NCBI GenBank assembly: GCA_044227705.1
Contig: JBGAWE010000039.1
Location: 1 to 25,898 of the forward strand
Reading direction: 5' to 3'
DNA: 25,898 nt
From: JANOQP01 sp044227705
GTDB taxonomy: Bacteria; Bacteroidota; Bacteroidia; Chitinophagales; Saprospiraceae
A program made the position numbers and the translations under genes. Below are positions 9,339-16,894 of this stretch, piece by piece (the stretch's first letter is position 1; each line of letters starts with the position of its first letter). A model generated the notes under the pieces. That model saw nothing but the letters and a program-made list of their open reading frames with translations. It did no database searches and was not told the DNA's origin.

Positions 9339-9819
9339 AAAGGCCGATGGTCAGATGGATTAGCCATGCCGCGCACTTGAATGCCAGCCAAAAAATCGCC
9401 CCGAGCAGGACGAGGATCAGCCCCGTGACCAATGCCAACGACCATCGTGCGTCGGGCCGGGGCTGGCCGTCGGCATAGTATTTTTTCAAAAGAGAGAGGT
9501 TGCGCCGGTTGGCCTTAAAGCCAAAATCGAACAGGTCGCCGACGAACGGCACCAGGCCGACGAGCGCGTCAAGGGCGATGTTCCCCATCATTTGGAGGAT
9601 GATGCCGGGGCCTGCGCCCTTCTTGGCCATCGTCCGTACGAGCAGGCCCGAGACGAGCAGGCTGGCCAAATCACCGGCATAGGGAACAAGGCCGAGGATG
9701 GGGTCGAGGCCGAAGCGGAAATTGGTTCCGGGGATGCGGAACTTGTTGTCCATCAAGTCGGCAAGCTGCTGAAGGCGGAGGATGTGGGGGGCGGGGTGCG
9801 GGTCGATGGAGGACATCAT
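9331..9819 (-). CDS. DUF4112 membrane protein, 162 aa
   Basis: Small predicted inner-membrane protein of the DUF4112 family, function unknown. The family core is visible as LADLMDNKFRIPGTNFRFG followed by LDPILGLVPYAGD, and a second copy-like segment LVGLVPFVGDLFDFGFKANRRN. Hydrophobic segments are seen around LASLLVSGLLV and, near the C-terminus, LALVTGLILVLLGAIFWLAF. The ATG at 9819 (MMSSIDPHP) is preferred; the open frame extends to 9978, but that extension runs through the terminator of the upstream gene and has no family similarity. A second ATG directly follows at 9816. The stop codon overlaps the convergent giant gene by 8 bp (9331-9338), leaving no room for a separate terminator. Confidence 0.88.
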   Translation of the reverse strand: MMSSIDPHPAPHILRLQQLADLMDNKFRIPGTNFRFGLDPILGLVPYAGDLASLLVSGLLVRTMAKKGAGPGIILQMMGNIALDALVGLVPFVGDLFDFGFKANRRNLSLLKKYYADGQPRPDARWSLALVTGLILVLLGAIFWLAFKCAAWLIHLTIGLFT

Positions 9820-9918
9820 TCGAAAAAGTAGTTTTTGCGTAAACCTGTGATTGTCAATTTGTTGGAGCTGCTTTTGCCCAAAAGTGGCGATTGGCGGACA
9901 ACTCGAAACCGCCTGTAC

Positions 9919-9954
9919 CAAAAGAAAAGCGCACGACGGGAAACCATCGTGCGC
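9919..9954 (-). terminator. Rho-independent terminator after the 17-repeat protein gene
   Basis: On the minus strand the perfect stem GCGCACGA/TCGTGCGC (9954-9947 and 9936-9929) encloses a 10-nt loop with an extra possible GG/CC pair and is followed by TTTTCTTTT. It lies 38 bp beyond the stop at 9992 and before the DUF4112 start, so the two minus-strand genes are probably separate transcripts. Confidence 0.8.
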
Positions 9955-9991
9955 CTTTCGAAAACCAACCTTCAACAAGGCCGGCGGGAAA

Positions 9992-11578
9992 TCAATACTT
10001 CAGCCCGAGGGACTTGAGCGTCTCGAAATCGAGGTTGCCGACTGGCAGGCCCTTGTCCTTTTGGTACTTCGTCAGAGCGGCCTTTGTCAGCACGCCCATG
10101 ATGTTGTCGACCGGGCCGGGATCGTAGCCTTTCTCTTTCAGCGCGGCCTGGATTTGGCGGACGGTCGCGCCGTCGACCTTGTCGCCGCACAGCACGGGGC
10201 GCCACTCGGTGAAGCCGCCCGGCTTGACGAGGGTGCGCTTGGTGACGGTGGCGTACTCGGCCGGGATATCCTCGGTCTTGGTCGACTCGGCGGTCTTGAC
10301 GATGCGCTTCGTGAGAGTCGAGTATTCGGCTGGCATCGGCTCCTCGCGGGTCGTGGCCGGGGTCTTGACGACTTGGCTGGTGACGGTGGCAAATTCAGCC
10401 GGGACGTCAACCTCTTTCGTCGAGGCCGGGGTCTTGACGACGCGCTTGGTCACGGTCTGGTATTCGGCCGGGATGACTTCTTCCTTCGTCGTAGCGGGGG
10501 TCTTGACGACGCGCTTCGTGATGGTCGAGTATTCGGCCGGGATGACGGTTTCTTTCGTGGAGGCGGGGGTCTTGACGACGCGCTTCGTGACGGTCTGATA
10601 TTCGGCCGGAACGACTTCCTCGCGGGTCGTCGCCGGGGTCTTCACGCGGCGGACGGTGCGGGTGGCCATCTTCGCCGGGATGGTCTCGGTGACGGTGCAG
10701 CCGCCGTCGGCGATGCCCTTGCCGTCGCAGCCGACGTTGACCTTCTTCGTGATGGTCTGGTATTCAGCCGGAACCTCCGTCAAGCACCACACGAGGCAGT
10801 CGTCGGGGTTGGCGGAGAGGCAGTTGGCGTCGGCGCGCTTCTTAACCCACTTCGTCGAGGCAGGCTTCACCTGCACCTGCTCGGTGCGGGTCTCGTACTT
10901 CGGGGTGAGCGTCTTCGTCGTGGTGCGGGCAGGCTCGGCCTCGTAGGTCTCGGTGACGGTCTCGTAGGTCGCCGGGACCTCGACGAGGCGCTTCGATTCG
11001 GCTTTCTTCAAAACCTTCTCCGTCATCGTCGTGTACTCGGCCGGAACGGCCGTGATGGTCTTCGATTCGGCCTTCGTCATGACCTTCTCGGTGACGGTCT
11101 CGTAGGTCGCCGGGATTTCGATGATGCGCTTCGACTCGGCTTTCGTCATCACGCGCTCGGTGACGGTCTCGTAGGTGGCCGGGACTTCGATGATCCGCTT
11201 CGACTCGGGCTTCACCATCACGCGCTCCGTGACGGTCTCATAGACGGCGGGCATGGTCTCGATGCGCTTCGACGGCGCCTTCACCTGCACCTGCTCGGTC
11301 TTCGTCTCGTAGACGGCGGGCATGGTGACGATGCGCTTGGCGGCGGCCTTCGCCTCGACCTGCTCGGTCTTCGTCTCGTAGGTCGCGGGCACGACGATGG
11401 TCCGCTTCGAGGCGGCCTTCACCTGCACCTGCTCGGTCTTCGTCTCGTATTGGTCGGGAATGAGGCACTTCGCGTAGCACTTGCCCGGCTCCGCGTTCGG
11501 CGGAATGTCTCCAGGCTGGGCCGTAGCGACCACCGCCAACAGGAGGAAGGAGGGGATAAGCAATTGAATCTTGCTCAT
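9992..11578 (-). CDS. Secreted tandem-repeat protein (17 x ~23 aa) with C-terminal peptidoglycan-binding domain, 528 aa
   Basis: The ATG at 11578 starts a signal peptide (MSKIQLLIPSFLLLAVVATAQ); the open frame extends to 11623 without any sign of function. After a short Cys pair (KCYAKC) come 17 tandem units of about 23 residues, each opening with [VIM]PAxYxT. Units 1-9 follow VPATYETVTERVMTKAESKR; units 10-17 follow IPAEYQTVTKRVVKTPASTK. Between the blocks is a Cys-rich insert (NCLSANPDDCLVWC, then GCDGKG...GGC). The C-terminal ~60 residues (VRQIQAALKEKGYDPGPVDN, TKAALTKYQKDKGLPVG) are a PG_binding_1-type domain. It probably sits in the periplasm attached to peptidoglycan, the repeats forming a long beta-rich spacer; that role is inference. 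It is flanked by its own -7 element and terminator, so is likely monocistronic. Confidence 0.85.
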   Translation of the reverse strand: MSKIQLLIPSFLLLAVVATAQPGDIPPNAEPGKCYAKCLIPDQYETKTEQVQVKAASKRTIVVPATYETKTEQVEAKAAAKRIVTMPAVYETKTEQVQVKAPSKRIETMPAVYETVTERVMVKPESKRIIEVPATYETVTERVMTKAESKRIIEIPATYETVTEKVMTKAESKTITAVPAEYTTMTEKVLKKAESKRLVEVPATYETVTETYEAEPARTTTKTLTPKYETRTEQVQVKPASTKWVKKRADANCLSANPDDCLVWCLTEVPAEYQTITKKVNVGCDGKGIADGGCTVTETIPAKMATRTVRRVKTPATTREEVVPAEYQTVTKRVVKTPASTKETVIPAEYSTITKRVVKTPATTKEEVIPAEYQTVTKRVVKTPASTKEVDVPAEFATVTSQVVKTPATTREEPMPAEYSTLTKRIVKTAESTKTEDIPAEYATVTKRTLVKPGGFTEWRPVLCGDKVDGATVRQIQAALKEKGYDPGPVDNIMGVLTKAALTKYQKDKGLPVGNLDFETLKSLGLKY

Positions 11579-11643
11579 AATGAATGGTTGGTTTAAGTTA
11601 TGAAAGTTCGGTGAGCGTTCCACAGCTTGGAAATCTGCGAGGG

Positions 11644-11651
11644 CAAATGTA
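11644..11651 (-). promoter_or_regulatory. Bacteroidota -7 promoter element for the 17-repeat protein
   Basis: On the minus strand TACATTTG matches TAnnTTTG exactly, 65 bp upstream of the ATG at 11578. A TTG at 11669-11667 lies 15 nt upstream, shorter than the usual 17-23 nt, so the -33 element is uncertain. Confidence 0.5.
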
Positions 11652-11710
11652 GAAACCCCCCTTTTCCAAGTATGCCGGTTTTGGGTTTTTTTCGCCCCTT
11701 TTGCCCTTGT

Positions 11711-12862
11711 TCAGCCCGTTTTTGGGCCGCACAGGTAGTGTTTTGTCACCGTTTTCGACTGAATCGACAACTCGGCGATCTCCGACACCGGCACCACCCG
11801 CTCGTTCTTGAAGAGTATCTTGATTTGGTCGCGCCGCGTCTGGTAGGCAAGGTTCGACTCCTGCCCGGCGAAGACGAGCCACCCGGCTTCCTCCTCTGAA
11901 AGGCCGAGCTTTCGAGCCGTCCGTTCGCGCCTTTCGACCAGCGCTTCCGACAGGATTTGCAGCACGCGGTCACCCCCGGGTTTTGCCCAAGTTTTGAGGG
12001 CCGACCAGATGTCGTGGTCGTCGAGCCGGGCGAACTCGTCGAGGAGGCGCCCGTTCACCGCGTCTTTGTCCTTCGGGTACAGGAAGAACCGCAGCGCCTC
12101 CGCTACGCCCAAATCCCTTCCCGCCAAAGCCAACTCCCTGGCCCGCCGCAGTGTCCGAATCATCATCTGCTCGGCCGACAATACCGTTTTGTGGAGATAG
12201 ACCTGCCAGTACATCAACCGTCTTGCGATGAGGAACTTCTCGATGGAGTAAACCCCCTTCTCCTCCACGACCAGCTCACCGCCGCGCACGTCGAGCATCT
12301 TGATGATGCGCTCCGAACCGACGACGCCCTCCGAGACGCCGGTGAAGAACGAGTCGCGGTTGAGGTAGTCCAGCCGGTCCATGTCGAGCTGGCCGCTGAC
12401 GAGCTGGTGCAGGAACTTCTTTTCGTACTCGTCCCGAAATATCCGAACGGCCGTCTCCAGCGCACCCGAGAACTCACGGTCGAGCCTTTGCATGAACAAC
12501 AGTGACAGCTCCTCGTGGTGAACCTCGGCCAGCACATGCTCGAGCGCGTGGCTGAACGGCCCGTGTCCGATGTCGTGCAAAAGGATGGCAATCTTGGCTC
12601 CTTCGGCCTCCTTTTCGGTGATTTCCACCCCTTTCGACCGCAAAACGGAGATGGCCTCCGTCATCAAATGGAAGGCTCCGAGGGCGTGGTGGAAGCGCGT
12701 GTGCAGGGCACCGGGATAGACGAACGGCGTCAGCCCAAGCTGCCCGATGCGCCTCAACCGTTGGAAAAAAGGATGGTCGACGAGCGACAAAATCAGCCCT
12801 CTCGGCACCTCGACGAAGCCGTAGACCGGGTCGTTGAAAATCTTGTTCTGCCCTGCTTTCAT
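11711..12862 (-). CDS. HD-domain phosphohydrolase (SAMHD1/dGTPase-like), 383 aa
   Basis: Cytoplasmic metal-dependent phosphohydrolase of the HD superfamily, the group that includes SAMHD1 and bacterial dNTP triphosphohydrolases; substrate not determined. Visible metal ligands are His58 or 59 in HTRFHHALG, His96-Asp97 in LLHDIGHGPFSHALEH with further His100 and His105, and an Asp in QLDMDRLDYLNRDSFFTG (about residue 162). The N-terminus (DPVYGFVEVPRGLILSLVDH, PFFQRLRRIGQLG) is typical of this family, and about 380-410 residues is the normal length. The only good start is the ATG at 12862, just 4 bp after a TACGTTTG -7 element, suggesting a leaderless mRNA. It is divergent from the YqeY-like gene. 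No terminator is seen between it and the 17-repeat gene downstream. Confidence 0.92.
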   Translation of the reverse strand: MKAGQNKIFNDPVYGFVEVPRGLILSLVDHPFFQRLRRIGQLGLTPFVYPGALHTRFHHALGAFHLMTEAISVLRSKGVEITEKEAEGAKIAILLHDIGHGPFSHALEHVLAEVHHEELSLLFMQRLDREFSGALETAVRIFRDEYEKKFLHQLVSGQLDMDRLDYLNRDSFFTGVSEGVVGSERIIKMLDVRGGELVVEEKGVYSIEKFLIARRLMYWQVYLHKTVLSAEQMMIRTLRRARELALAGRDLGVAEALRFFLYPKDKDAVNGRLLDEFARLDDHDIWSALKTWAKPGGDRVLQILSEALVERRERTARKLGLSEEEAGWLVFAGQESNLAYQTRRDQIKILFKNERVVPVSEIAELSIQSKTVTKHYLCGPKTG

Positions 12863-12866
12863 CCGG

Positions 12867-12874
12867 CAAACGTA
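12867..12874 (-). promoter_or_regulatory. -7 promoter element of the HD phosphohydrolase gene (leaderless?)
   Basis: TACGTTTG on the minus strand is an exact match to TAnnTTTG and is followed by CCGG and then the ATG at 12862. Transcription starting the usual few bases downstream would begin at or beside the start codon. No TTG is found at the -33 position. Confidence 0.5.
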
Positions 12875-12922
12875 GCACAGCTTTTATGCTGCGATGATGG
12901 GGACACAGCTTAAATGCTGTGC

Positions 12923-12930
12923 TACGTTTG
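12923..12930 (+). promoter_or_regulatory. -7 promoter element of the YqeY-like gene
   Basis: TACGTTTG on the plus strand matches TAnnTTTG exactly, 18 bp before the ATG at 12949, in the mirror-image position to the divergent HD gene element. No clear -33 TTG is seen. Confidence 0.45.
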
Positions 12931-12948
12931 CCCAAAATTCCCGGCAAC

Positions 12949-13396
12949 ATGACCTTTGAAGAAGATAAACGACGACCTCAAGACCGCCATGAAGGCAAAG
13001 GACGACATCGCATTGCGCGGCATCCGGGCCATCAAGACCGCCATCCTCGTGGTGAAGACGGACGGCTCCGGCACCGCCATAGACGAGGCCAAGTCCGTCC
13101 AGATTGTCTCCAAACTTGTCAAGCAGCGCCGCGAGAGCCTTGACATCTTCGAGCGCGAAGGCCGCGCCGACCTCGCCCAAAAAAGGAGCGCGAGGAGATT
13201 GTCGTCCTCGAAAAATACCTCCCCAAGATGATGGACGAGGCCGAGTTGACCGATGCCCTGAAAGCCATTGTCGCCGAGACCGGCGCGACCTCCATGCGCG
13301 GACATCGGAAAGGTCATGGGCGCCGCGACCAAGCAATTGGCGGGAAGGCCCGACGGGCAGCTCATATCGGAGGTGGCCAAAAAGCTGTTGGGTTGA
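12949..13396 (+). pseudogene. GatB/YqeY-domain protein, frameshifted
   Basis: Member of the GatB/YqeY family, small proteins related to the tRNA-binding tail of GatB. Three frames must be joined to recover it. TTG at 12956 (or ATG at 12949 with one T fewer in TTTG) opens KKINDDLKTAMKAKDDIALR and runs to DLAQK; an indel in the A6 run about 13179-13184 moves to EREEIVVLEKYLPKMMDEAE and ETGATSMR; an extra G in CGCGGAC about 13300 moves to DIGKVMGAATKQLAGRPDGQ, LISEVAKKLLG and the TGA at 13394. The joined product is about 148 residues, the normal family length, with all expected blocks and no internal stop in the joined frame. Such intact sequence between the shifts suggests base-calling errors or very recent decay. 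As written, only about 90 residues would be made. Confidence 0.8.
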
Positions 13397-13411
13397 GCCT
13401 GCGAGGCTTTT
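13396..13411 (+). terminator. Possible short terminator at the end of the YqeY-like gene
   Basis: AGCCT-GCG-AGGCT followed by TTT directly overlaps the stop codon. The stem is only 5 bp, so this is a weak candidate. Confidence 0.3.
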
Positions 13412-13888
13412 GCGCACGACACAAGAAGTGATGAGGCGCGTCGCATCATCCTCCAAGATTTTCACCGACAAGCAGTAGAGATGGCACCTAACGCAACCGC
13501 ATTGGGCTTTGAGTGCTGTGCCCACAAGAGATGCTCGATGGGATTGTGACCGAGGTAGAATATCCAAAATATGAACTTGCTTCCCCAGACGAGCTATATC
13601 TCGCTCCAAAATGTGGTGCGCAGCGATTCGACACGTTTTGGCAAAGCTCTACGACACCTTGCTCTTCCTCGGGGACGAAGCCTCGTCCCCCGGCTATTTT
13701 ATATAAGCATGCTCGGAAAACGGCATTGAAGATATACCTGTGGCTCAAAAACGCTTCGACGGAAAAAGGGCGACAAAACCGCCAACACGCCTGCCCCGGA
13801 AACCATTCAACAATAGCCCTTCGGCGACCCCATTGGCTTAATTCCAAAGCAAAATTCGAGGCAGCGTTCGGCGGCCTCCATGTTACGC
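13397..13888. other. 492-bp region without a convincing gene
   Basis: The stretch is visibly richer in A and T than its neighbours. Open frames exist on both strands (for example + from 13513, which then merely runs antisense through the peptidase gene), but none has a plausible start, a family signature or a sensible end. A fragment reading EMLDGIVTEVEYPKYELASP from about 13528 looks protein-like but I cannot match it to a family; it may be a remnant gene. A hairpin occurs at 13671-13690. Confidence 0.5.
13671..13690. repeat. Perfect 8-bp hairpin in the gene-free region
   Basis: GGGGACGA-AGCC-TCGTCCCC, followed on the plus strand by CGGCTATTTTATATAA. It may be a weak terminator or a regulatory hairpin; no adjacent plus-strand gene explains it. 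Confidence 0.4.
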
Positions 13889-13922
13889 AAAAAAGAAGCC
13901 CGCCCCGGTTCGCCGGGCTTCT
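13889..13922 (-). terminator. Rho-independent terminator after the M16 peptidase gene
   Basis: On the minus strand the 9-bp stem AGAAGCCCG/CGGGCTTCT (13922-13894), with an 11-nt GC-rich loop, runs directly into TTTTTT. It lies 23 bp past the stop at 13945. Confidence 0.85.
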
Positions 13923-13944
13923 CTGTGAGTTTAGTGATTTGGCA

Positions 13945-16728
13945 TCAAGGCTTGACCTTGCCGCCGCTGACCGGTTTCCCGTTCGCGTCGATGACGACAA
14001 CCTTCATACCCAGCGACTCCAGCCCCGGCTGCACCTTCCCCGCGTCGCCCACGACGAACCACGAGAGCTGCTTCGGCTGCACCATCTTCCCTGCCACCGA
14101 GCGCACGTCGGCCAGCTTGAGGTCGCGCACGGCCTGGTCGTAGTTCTTCCAGTGGTCGTCGCGCAGGTTGTGGCGGACGATTTCGACGGCCGAGTTGTTG
14201 ACCCGCCGGTTCGTCTCCCAGAAGCCGGGCAGGCTCATCACGGTGTTGGCCTGGGTCTTCTTGAACTCCTCCTCGGTCATCGGGCGCGTCGAGACGAAGT
14301 CGTTGAACTCCTTCATCACCTCCGTCACCGACTCCTTCGTCTTGTCGGTTTGCACCGGTGCCCAGACCATGTAGGGCCGCTGTCCCTTCGTGTTGACGAT
14401 GTTGGTCCCGGCCCCGTAGCTCCAGTGCTTGTCCTCGCGGATGTTCATGTTGACGCGGCTCGTGAAGTCGCCGCCCAGCACGTTGTTCATCTGCTCGATG
14501 GCGTTCTCGTCGAGGGTGCCGTATTTGTCCACCAGATAGCCCGCGCAAATCATGCTCTGCTCGCTCTCCGGCCGGTCGATGAGGAAAATGGTGCCCTTCG
14601 ATGCGTCGGCCGCGACGGTCGGGATGACCTTTTTCGGCACGTCCGCTTTCTTCCAGCCGGAGAAACGGGCCTCCAGTTTCTGCTTGATTTCTTCCAAAGA
14701 GATGTCGCCCGTCACGACGATGGTCGCGTTGTTCGGCCTGATCCATGTGTTGTAAAAGTTCTGCACGTCGTCGCGGCTGATGGTCTGCACCGACTCGGCC
14801 GTGCCGGTCCCAGTGAACGGCACGGCATACGGGTGGTCTTTCCCAAAAAGCAGCTCGGGCATCACACGCTGGACCATCGATTGGGGGTCGGCCTTTTCCT
14901 GCGCGATGCCCGCGATGGCCTCGTCTTTCAGCCGCGCCAGCTCCTTTTCGGGGAAGGCGGGGTTCAAAATAACGTCGGCGAAGATGTCGAGCGCCGGGTC
15001 GAGGCTCTGCTTAAGCGCGTTGAGGTTGGCGTTGCAATAGTCGAGGTCGGCCCACGTGCCGAAGCCCGCGCCGAGGATTTCCATGCGCTCCGCGATTTGG
15101 AGGGAGTTGAGCTTCGCGGTGCCTTCTTTCATCATGTCCATCGTGAGGGCGGCGAGGCCGAGCTTGCCGTTCTTCATGGATTTGTCGGCCGAATAGCCGC
15201 CGTCCATGAGCAGGTTCATCACTACGGACGGGCTGCCCGTGCGTTGCGCGAGGACGACTTTCATCCCGTTCGAGAGCGTTGTGCGCTGCAAATCGGGGAA
15301 TTTCGAGGCGACCGGCGCGCCCAGGTCGGGCAATTTCGACCGGTCGGCCATCGGGGCCTCGGCTTTGAATTCAGAGACCGGCGTGCAGGTGATGACGTCG
15401 CGGCCGTCGGCGAGGTATTTTTTCGAGGCTTTCCAGATGTTCGCCGCCGTCATGGAGTTCCAGCGGCGCATCGTGGTCTTGTAGAACTCGGGGTCGCCGC
15501 CGTAGACCATGTTCTGGCAGAGCTGGTCGCTCTTTCCGCCGAAGCCGCCGATTCTTTCCAATCCTTTGATGAAACCCGCGAAGCGCGAGGCGCGGACGCG
15601 GTCGACCTCGTCCTGCGTAGGCCCGTTGTCGAGGAAGTCGGCCAGCACCTTGTTGGCCTCCGCCTCGATGTCGGCCGGGGCCACGCCCGCTTTCACGTCG
15701 AGCATCATGTAGAAGACCCCGCAGATTTCGCGGTCGTCGTAGAAACAGGCTGCCGTCGTGGCAATCTGCTTTTCATAGACCAGTTTTTTGTAGAGCCGCG
15801 AGCTTTTCCCGCCGCCGAGGATGTCGGTGGCCATGTCCATCGCCACCGCTTCCTCGCTGCCCCACTCGGGCGCGACCCATGTCATGAGGAGGCGCGTCTG
15901 CGGCACGCGGTCTTGGTAGGAGGAGCGCGTCTCGCCCGTCCGCCGGGGGATGTTGCGCTCGGGCCGGGCGACGGTCGGGCCGGGCGGGATGTCGCCGAAG
16001 TATTTTTTCACCTTTTCCAAAGCCTGCTCGGCGGTGATGTCGCCCGCGACGCAGATGACGGCGTTGGCCGCCCCGTAGTAGGCGTCGTACCAATCATGGA
16101 CGTCTTTGAGGGAGGCCGCGTCGAGGTCCTCCATCTCGCCGATGACCGTCCACGAGTAGGGGTGGCCCTTCGGGAAAAGGTTCTTCTCCACCATGTCCCA
16201 GCCCCGGGCGTAGGCTTGGTTCTCGCCCTGCCGCTTCTCGTTTTGAACGACGCCGCGCTGCTCGTCGAGCTTCGCCTGGTCGACGGCCGGCTTGAGGTGG
16301 CCCATGCGGTCGGATTCGAGCCAGAGCACCTCGTCGAGGGCGTTGATGGGGACGTTTTGGAAGAAGTTCGTCCGGTCGTTGTTCGTCGTGCCGTTGAGGT
16401 CGGTTCCGCCGATGGCTTCCAAAGCCTTAAAATAATCGGTGTTGTAATGCTCCGACCCGTTGAACATCAGGTGCTCGTACAAGTGTGCAAAACCGGACTT
16501 GCCCGCCTTCTCGTTCTTCGAGCCGACGTGGTACCAGATGTTGACGGCCGCGATGGGCGCTTTGTGGTCCTCGGCGACGAGGAGCGTCAGCCCGTTCGAG
16601 AGGGTGAATTTTTGGAACGGGATGTTGATTTCATCGGGGTTGTACTTCGGGTAGGTCATGGCCGACTGGCCGAAAGTTTGCCCGACGAGGACGGCCGCGA
16701 GAAGGAGCGGCAACAGCAGTTTTTTCAT
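13945..16728 (-). CDS. Secreted M16 family zinc metallopeptidase (two M16 units), 927 aa
   Basis: Exported peptidase of the M16 (insulinase/pitrilysin) family. Residues 1-21 (MKKLLLPLLLAAVLVGQTFG) are a signal peptide, so it works in the periplasm or outside. The first M16 unit has the inverted zinc motif HLYEH at 82-86 (two His ligands and catalytic Glu85) and the third ligand Glu164 in VVQNEKRQ. A middle inactive domain carries LGGGKSSRLYKKLVYEKQ, typical of M16 clamshell halves. A second unit starts near FPDLQRTTLSNGMKVVLAQR without an HxxEH motif, and its partner ends with RVNMNIREDKHWSYGAGT, holding the conserved Arg/Tyr substrate residues. The two-unit layout and about 930-residue length fit bacterial M16 proteins. 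It lies 166 bp downstream of the P-domain pair on the same strand and has its own terminator. Natural substrates are unknown. Confidence 0.95.
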   Translation of the reverse strand: MKKLLLPLLLAAVLVGQTFGQSAMTYPKYNPDEINIPFQKFTLSNGLTLLVAEDHKAPIAAVNIWYHVGSKNEKAGKSGFAHLYEHLMFNGSEHYNTDYFKALEAIGGTDLNGTTNNDRTNFFQNVPINALDEVLWLESDRMGHLKPAVDQAKLDEQRGVVQNEKRQGENQAYARGWDMVEKNLFPKGHPYSWTVIGEMEDLDAASLKDVHDWYDAYYGAANAVICVAGDITAEQALEKVKKYFGDIPPGPTVARPERNIPRRTGETRSSYQDRVPQTRLLMTWVAPEWGSEEAVAMDMATDILGGGKSSRLYKKLVYEKQIATTAACFYDDREICGVFYMMLDVKAGVAPADIEAEANKVLADFLDNGPTQDEVDRVRASRFAGFIKGLERIGGFGGKSDQLCQNMVYGGDPEFYKTTMRRWNSMTAANIWKASKKYLADGRDVITCTPVSEFKAEAPMADRSKLPDLGAPVASKFPDLQRTTLSNGMKVVLAQRTGSPSVVMNLLMDGGYSADKSMKNGKLGLAALTMDMMKEGTAKLNSLQIAERMEILGAGFGTWADLDYCNANLNALKQSLDPALDIFADVILNPAFPEKELARLKDEAIAGIAQEKADPQSMVQRVMPELLFGKDHPYAVPFTGTGTAESVQTISRDDVQNFYNTWIRPNNATIVVTGDISLEEIKQKLEARFSGWKKADVPKKVIPTVAADASKGTIFLIDRPESEQSMICAGYLVDKYGTLDENAIEQMNNVLGGDFTSRVNMNIREDKHWSYGAGTNIVNTKGQRPYMVWAPVQTDKTKESVTEVMKEFNDFVSTRPMTEEEFKKTQANTVMSLPGFWETNRRVNNSAVEIVRHNLRDDHWKNYDQAVRDLKLADVRSVAGKMVQPKQLSWFVVGDAGKVQPGLESLGMKVVVIDANGKPVSGGKVKP

Positions 16729-16894
16729 AAAAATTGGGTGGATGAGATAGATTGGTTGGAAAAAAGATGGTCATATGGCTTTCCGATGCAAAGCAACGAT
16801 GCCGACGGAGAAGGACGGCTTTTTCCGCCGAAGGCTGCACCAGCGGCGATGAACGGCAGGGCGAGCGGCGGGATTGTTTGACGAAAACAGCCCC

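Larger units (their letters stand above)
12865..12932. repeat. 17-bp perfect inverted repeat in the divergent HD/YqeY promoter region
   Basis: The arms GGCAAACGTAGCACAGC (12865-12881) and GCTGTGCTACGTTTGCC (12916-12932) are perfect reverse complements separated by 34 bp. The inner sequence also pairs within each half (CACAGC-TTTTAT-GCTG and CACAGC-TTAAAT-GCTGTG). It could fold into a cruciform or RNA hairpin. Each outer end contains an outward-facing TACGTTTG. Confidence 0.85.

Noticed and set aside
9820..9978. N-terminal extension of DUF4112 to 9978.
   Set aside because: It would read through the terminator hairpin of the upstream gene and has no family similarity; the ATG at 9819 begins the conserved part.
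10000..11480. Regular 69-bp spacing that might suggest a CRISPR or satellite array.
   Set aside because: The period is a multiple of three, there are no unique spacers between identical repeats, and the units translate into a continuous protein.
9851..11596. 581-codon plus-strand frame rich in GLDDALRDG-like repeats.
   Set aside because: Its repeats are the reverse-strand image of the 69-bp coding repeats of the peptidoglycan-binding protein, which has the signal peptide, promoter and terminator.
13513..16881. 1,122-codon open frame on the plus strand, antisense to the M16 peptidase.
   Set aside because: It is the mirror frame of a GC-rich gene with strong codon bias. Its translation is Arg/Val/His/Asp-rich with no family motif, whereas the minus strand encodes an unmistakable M16 peptidase with signal peptide and terminator.
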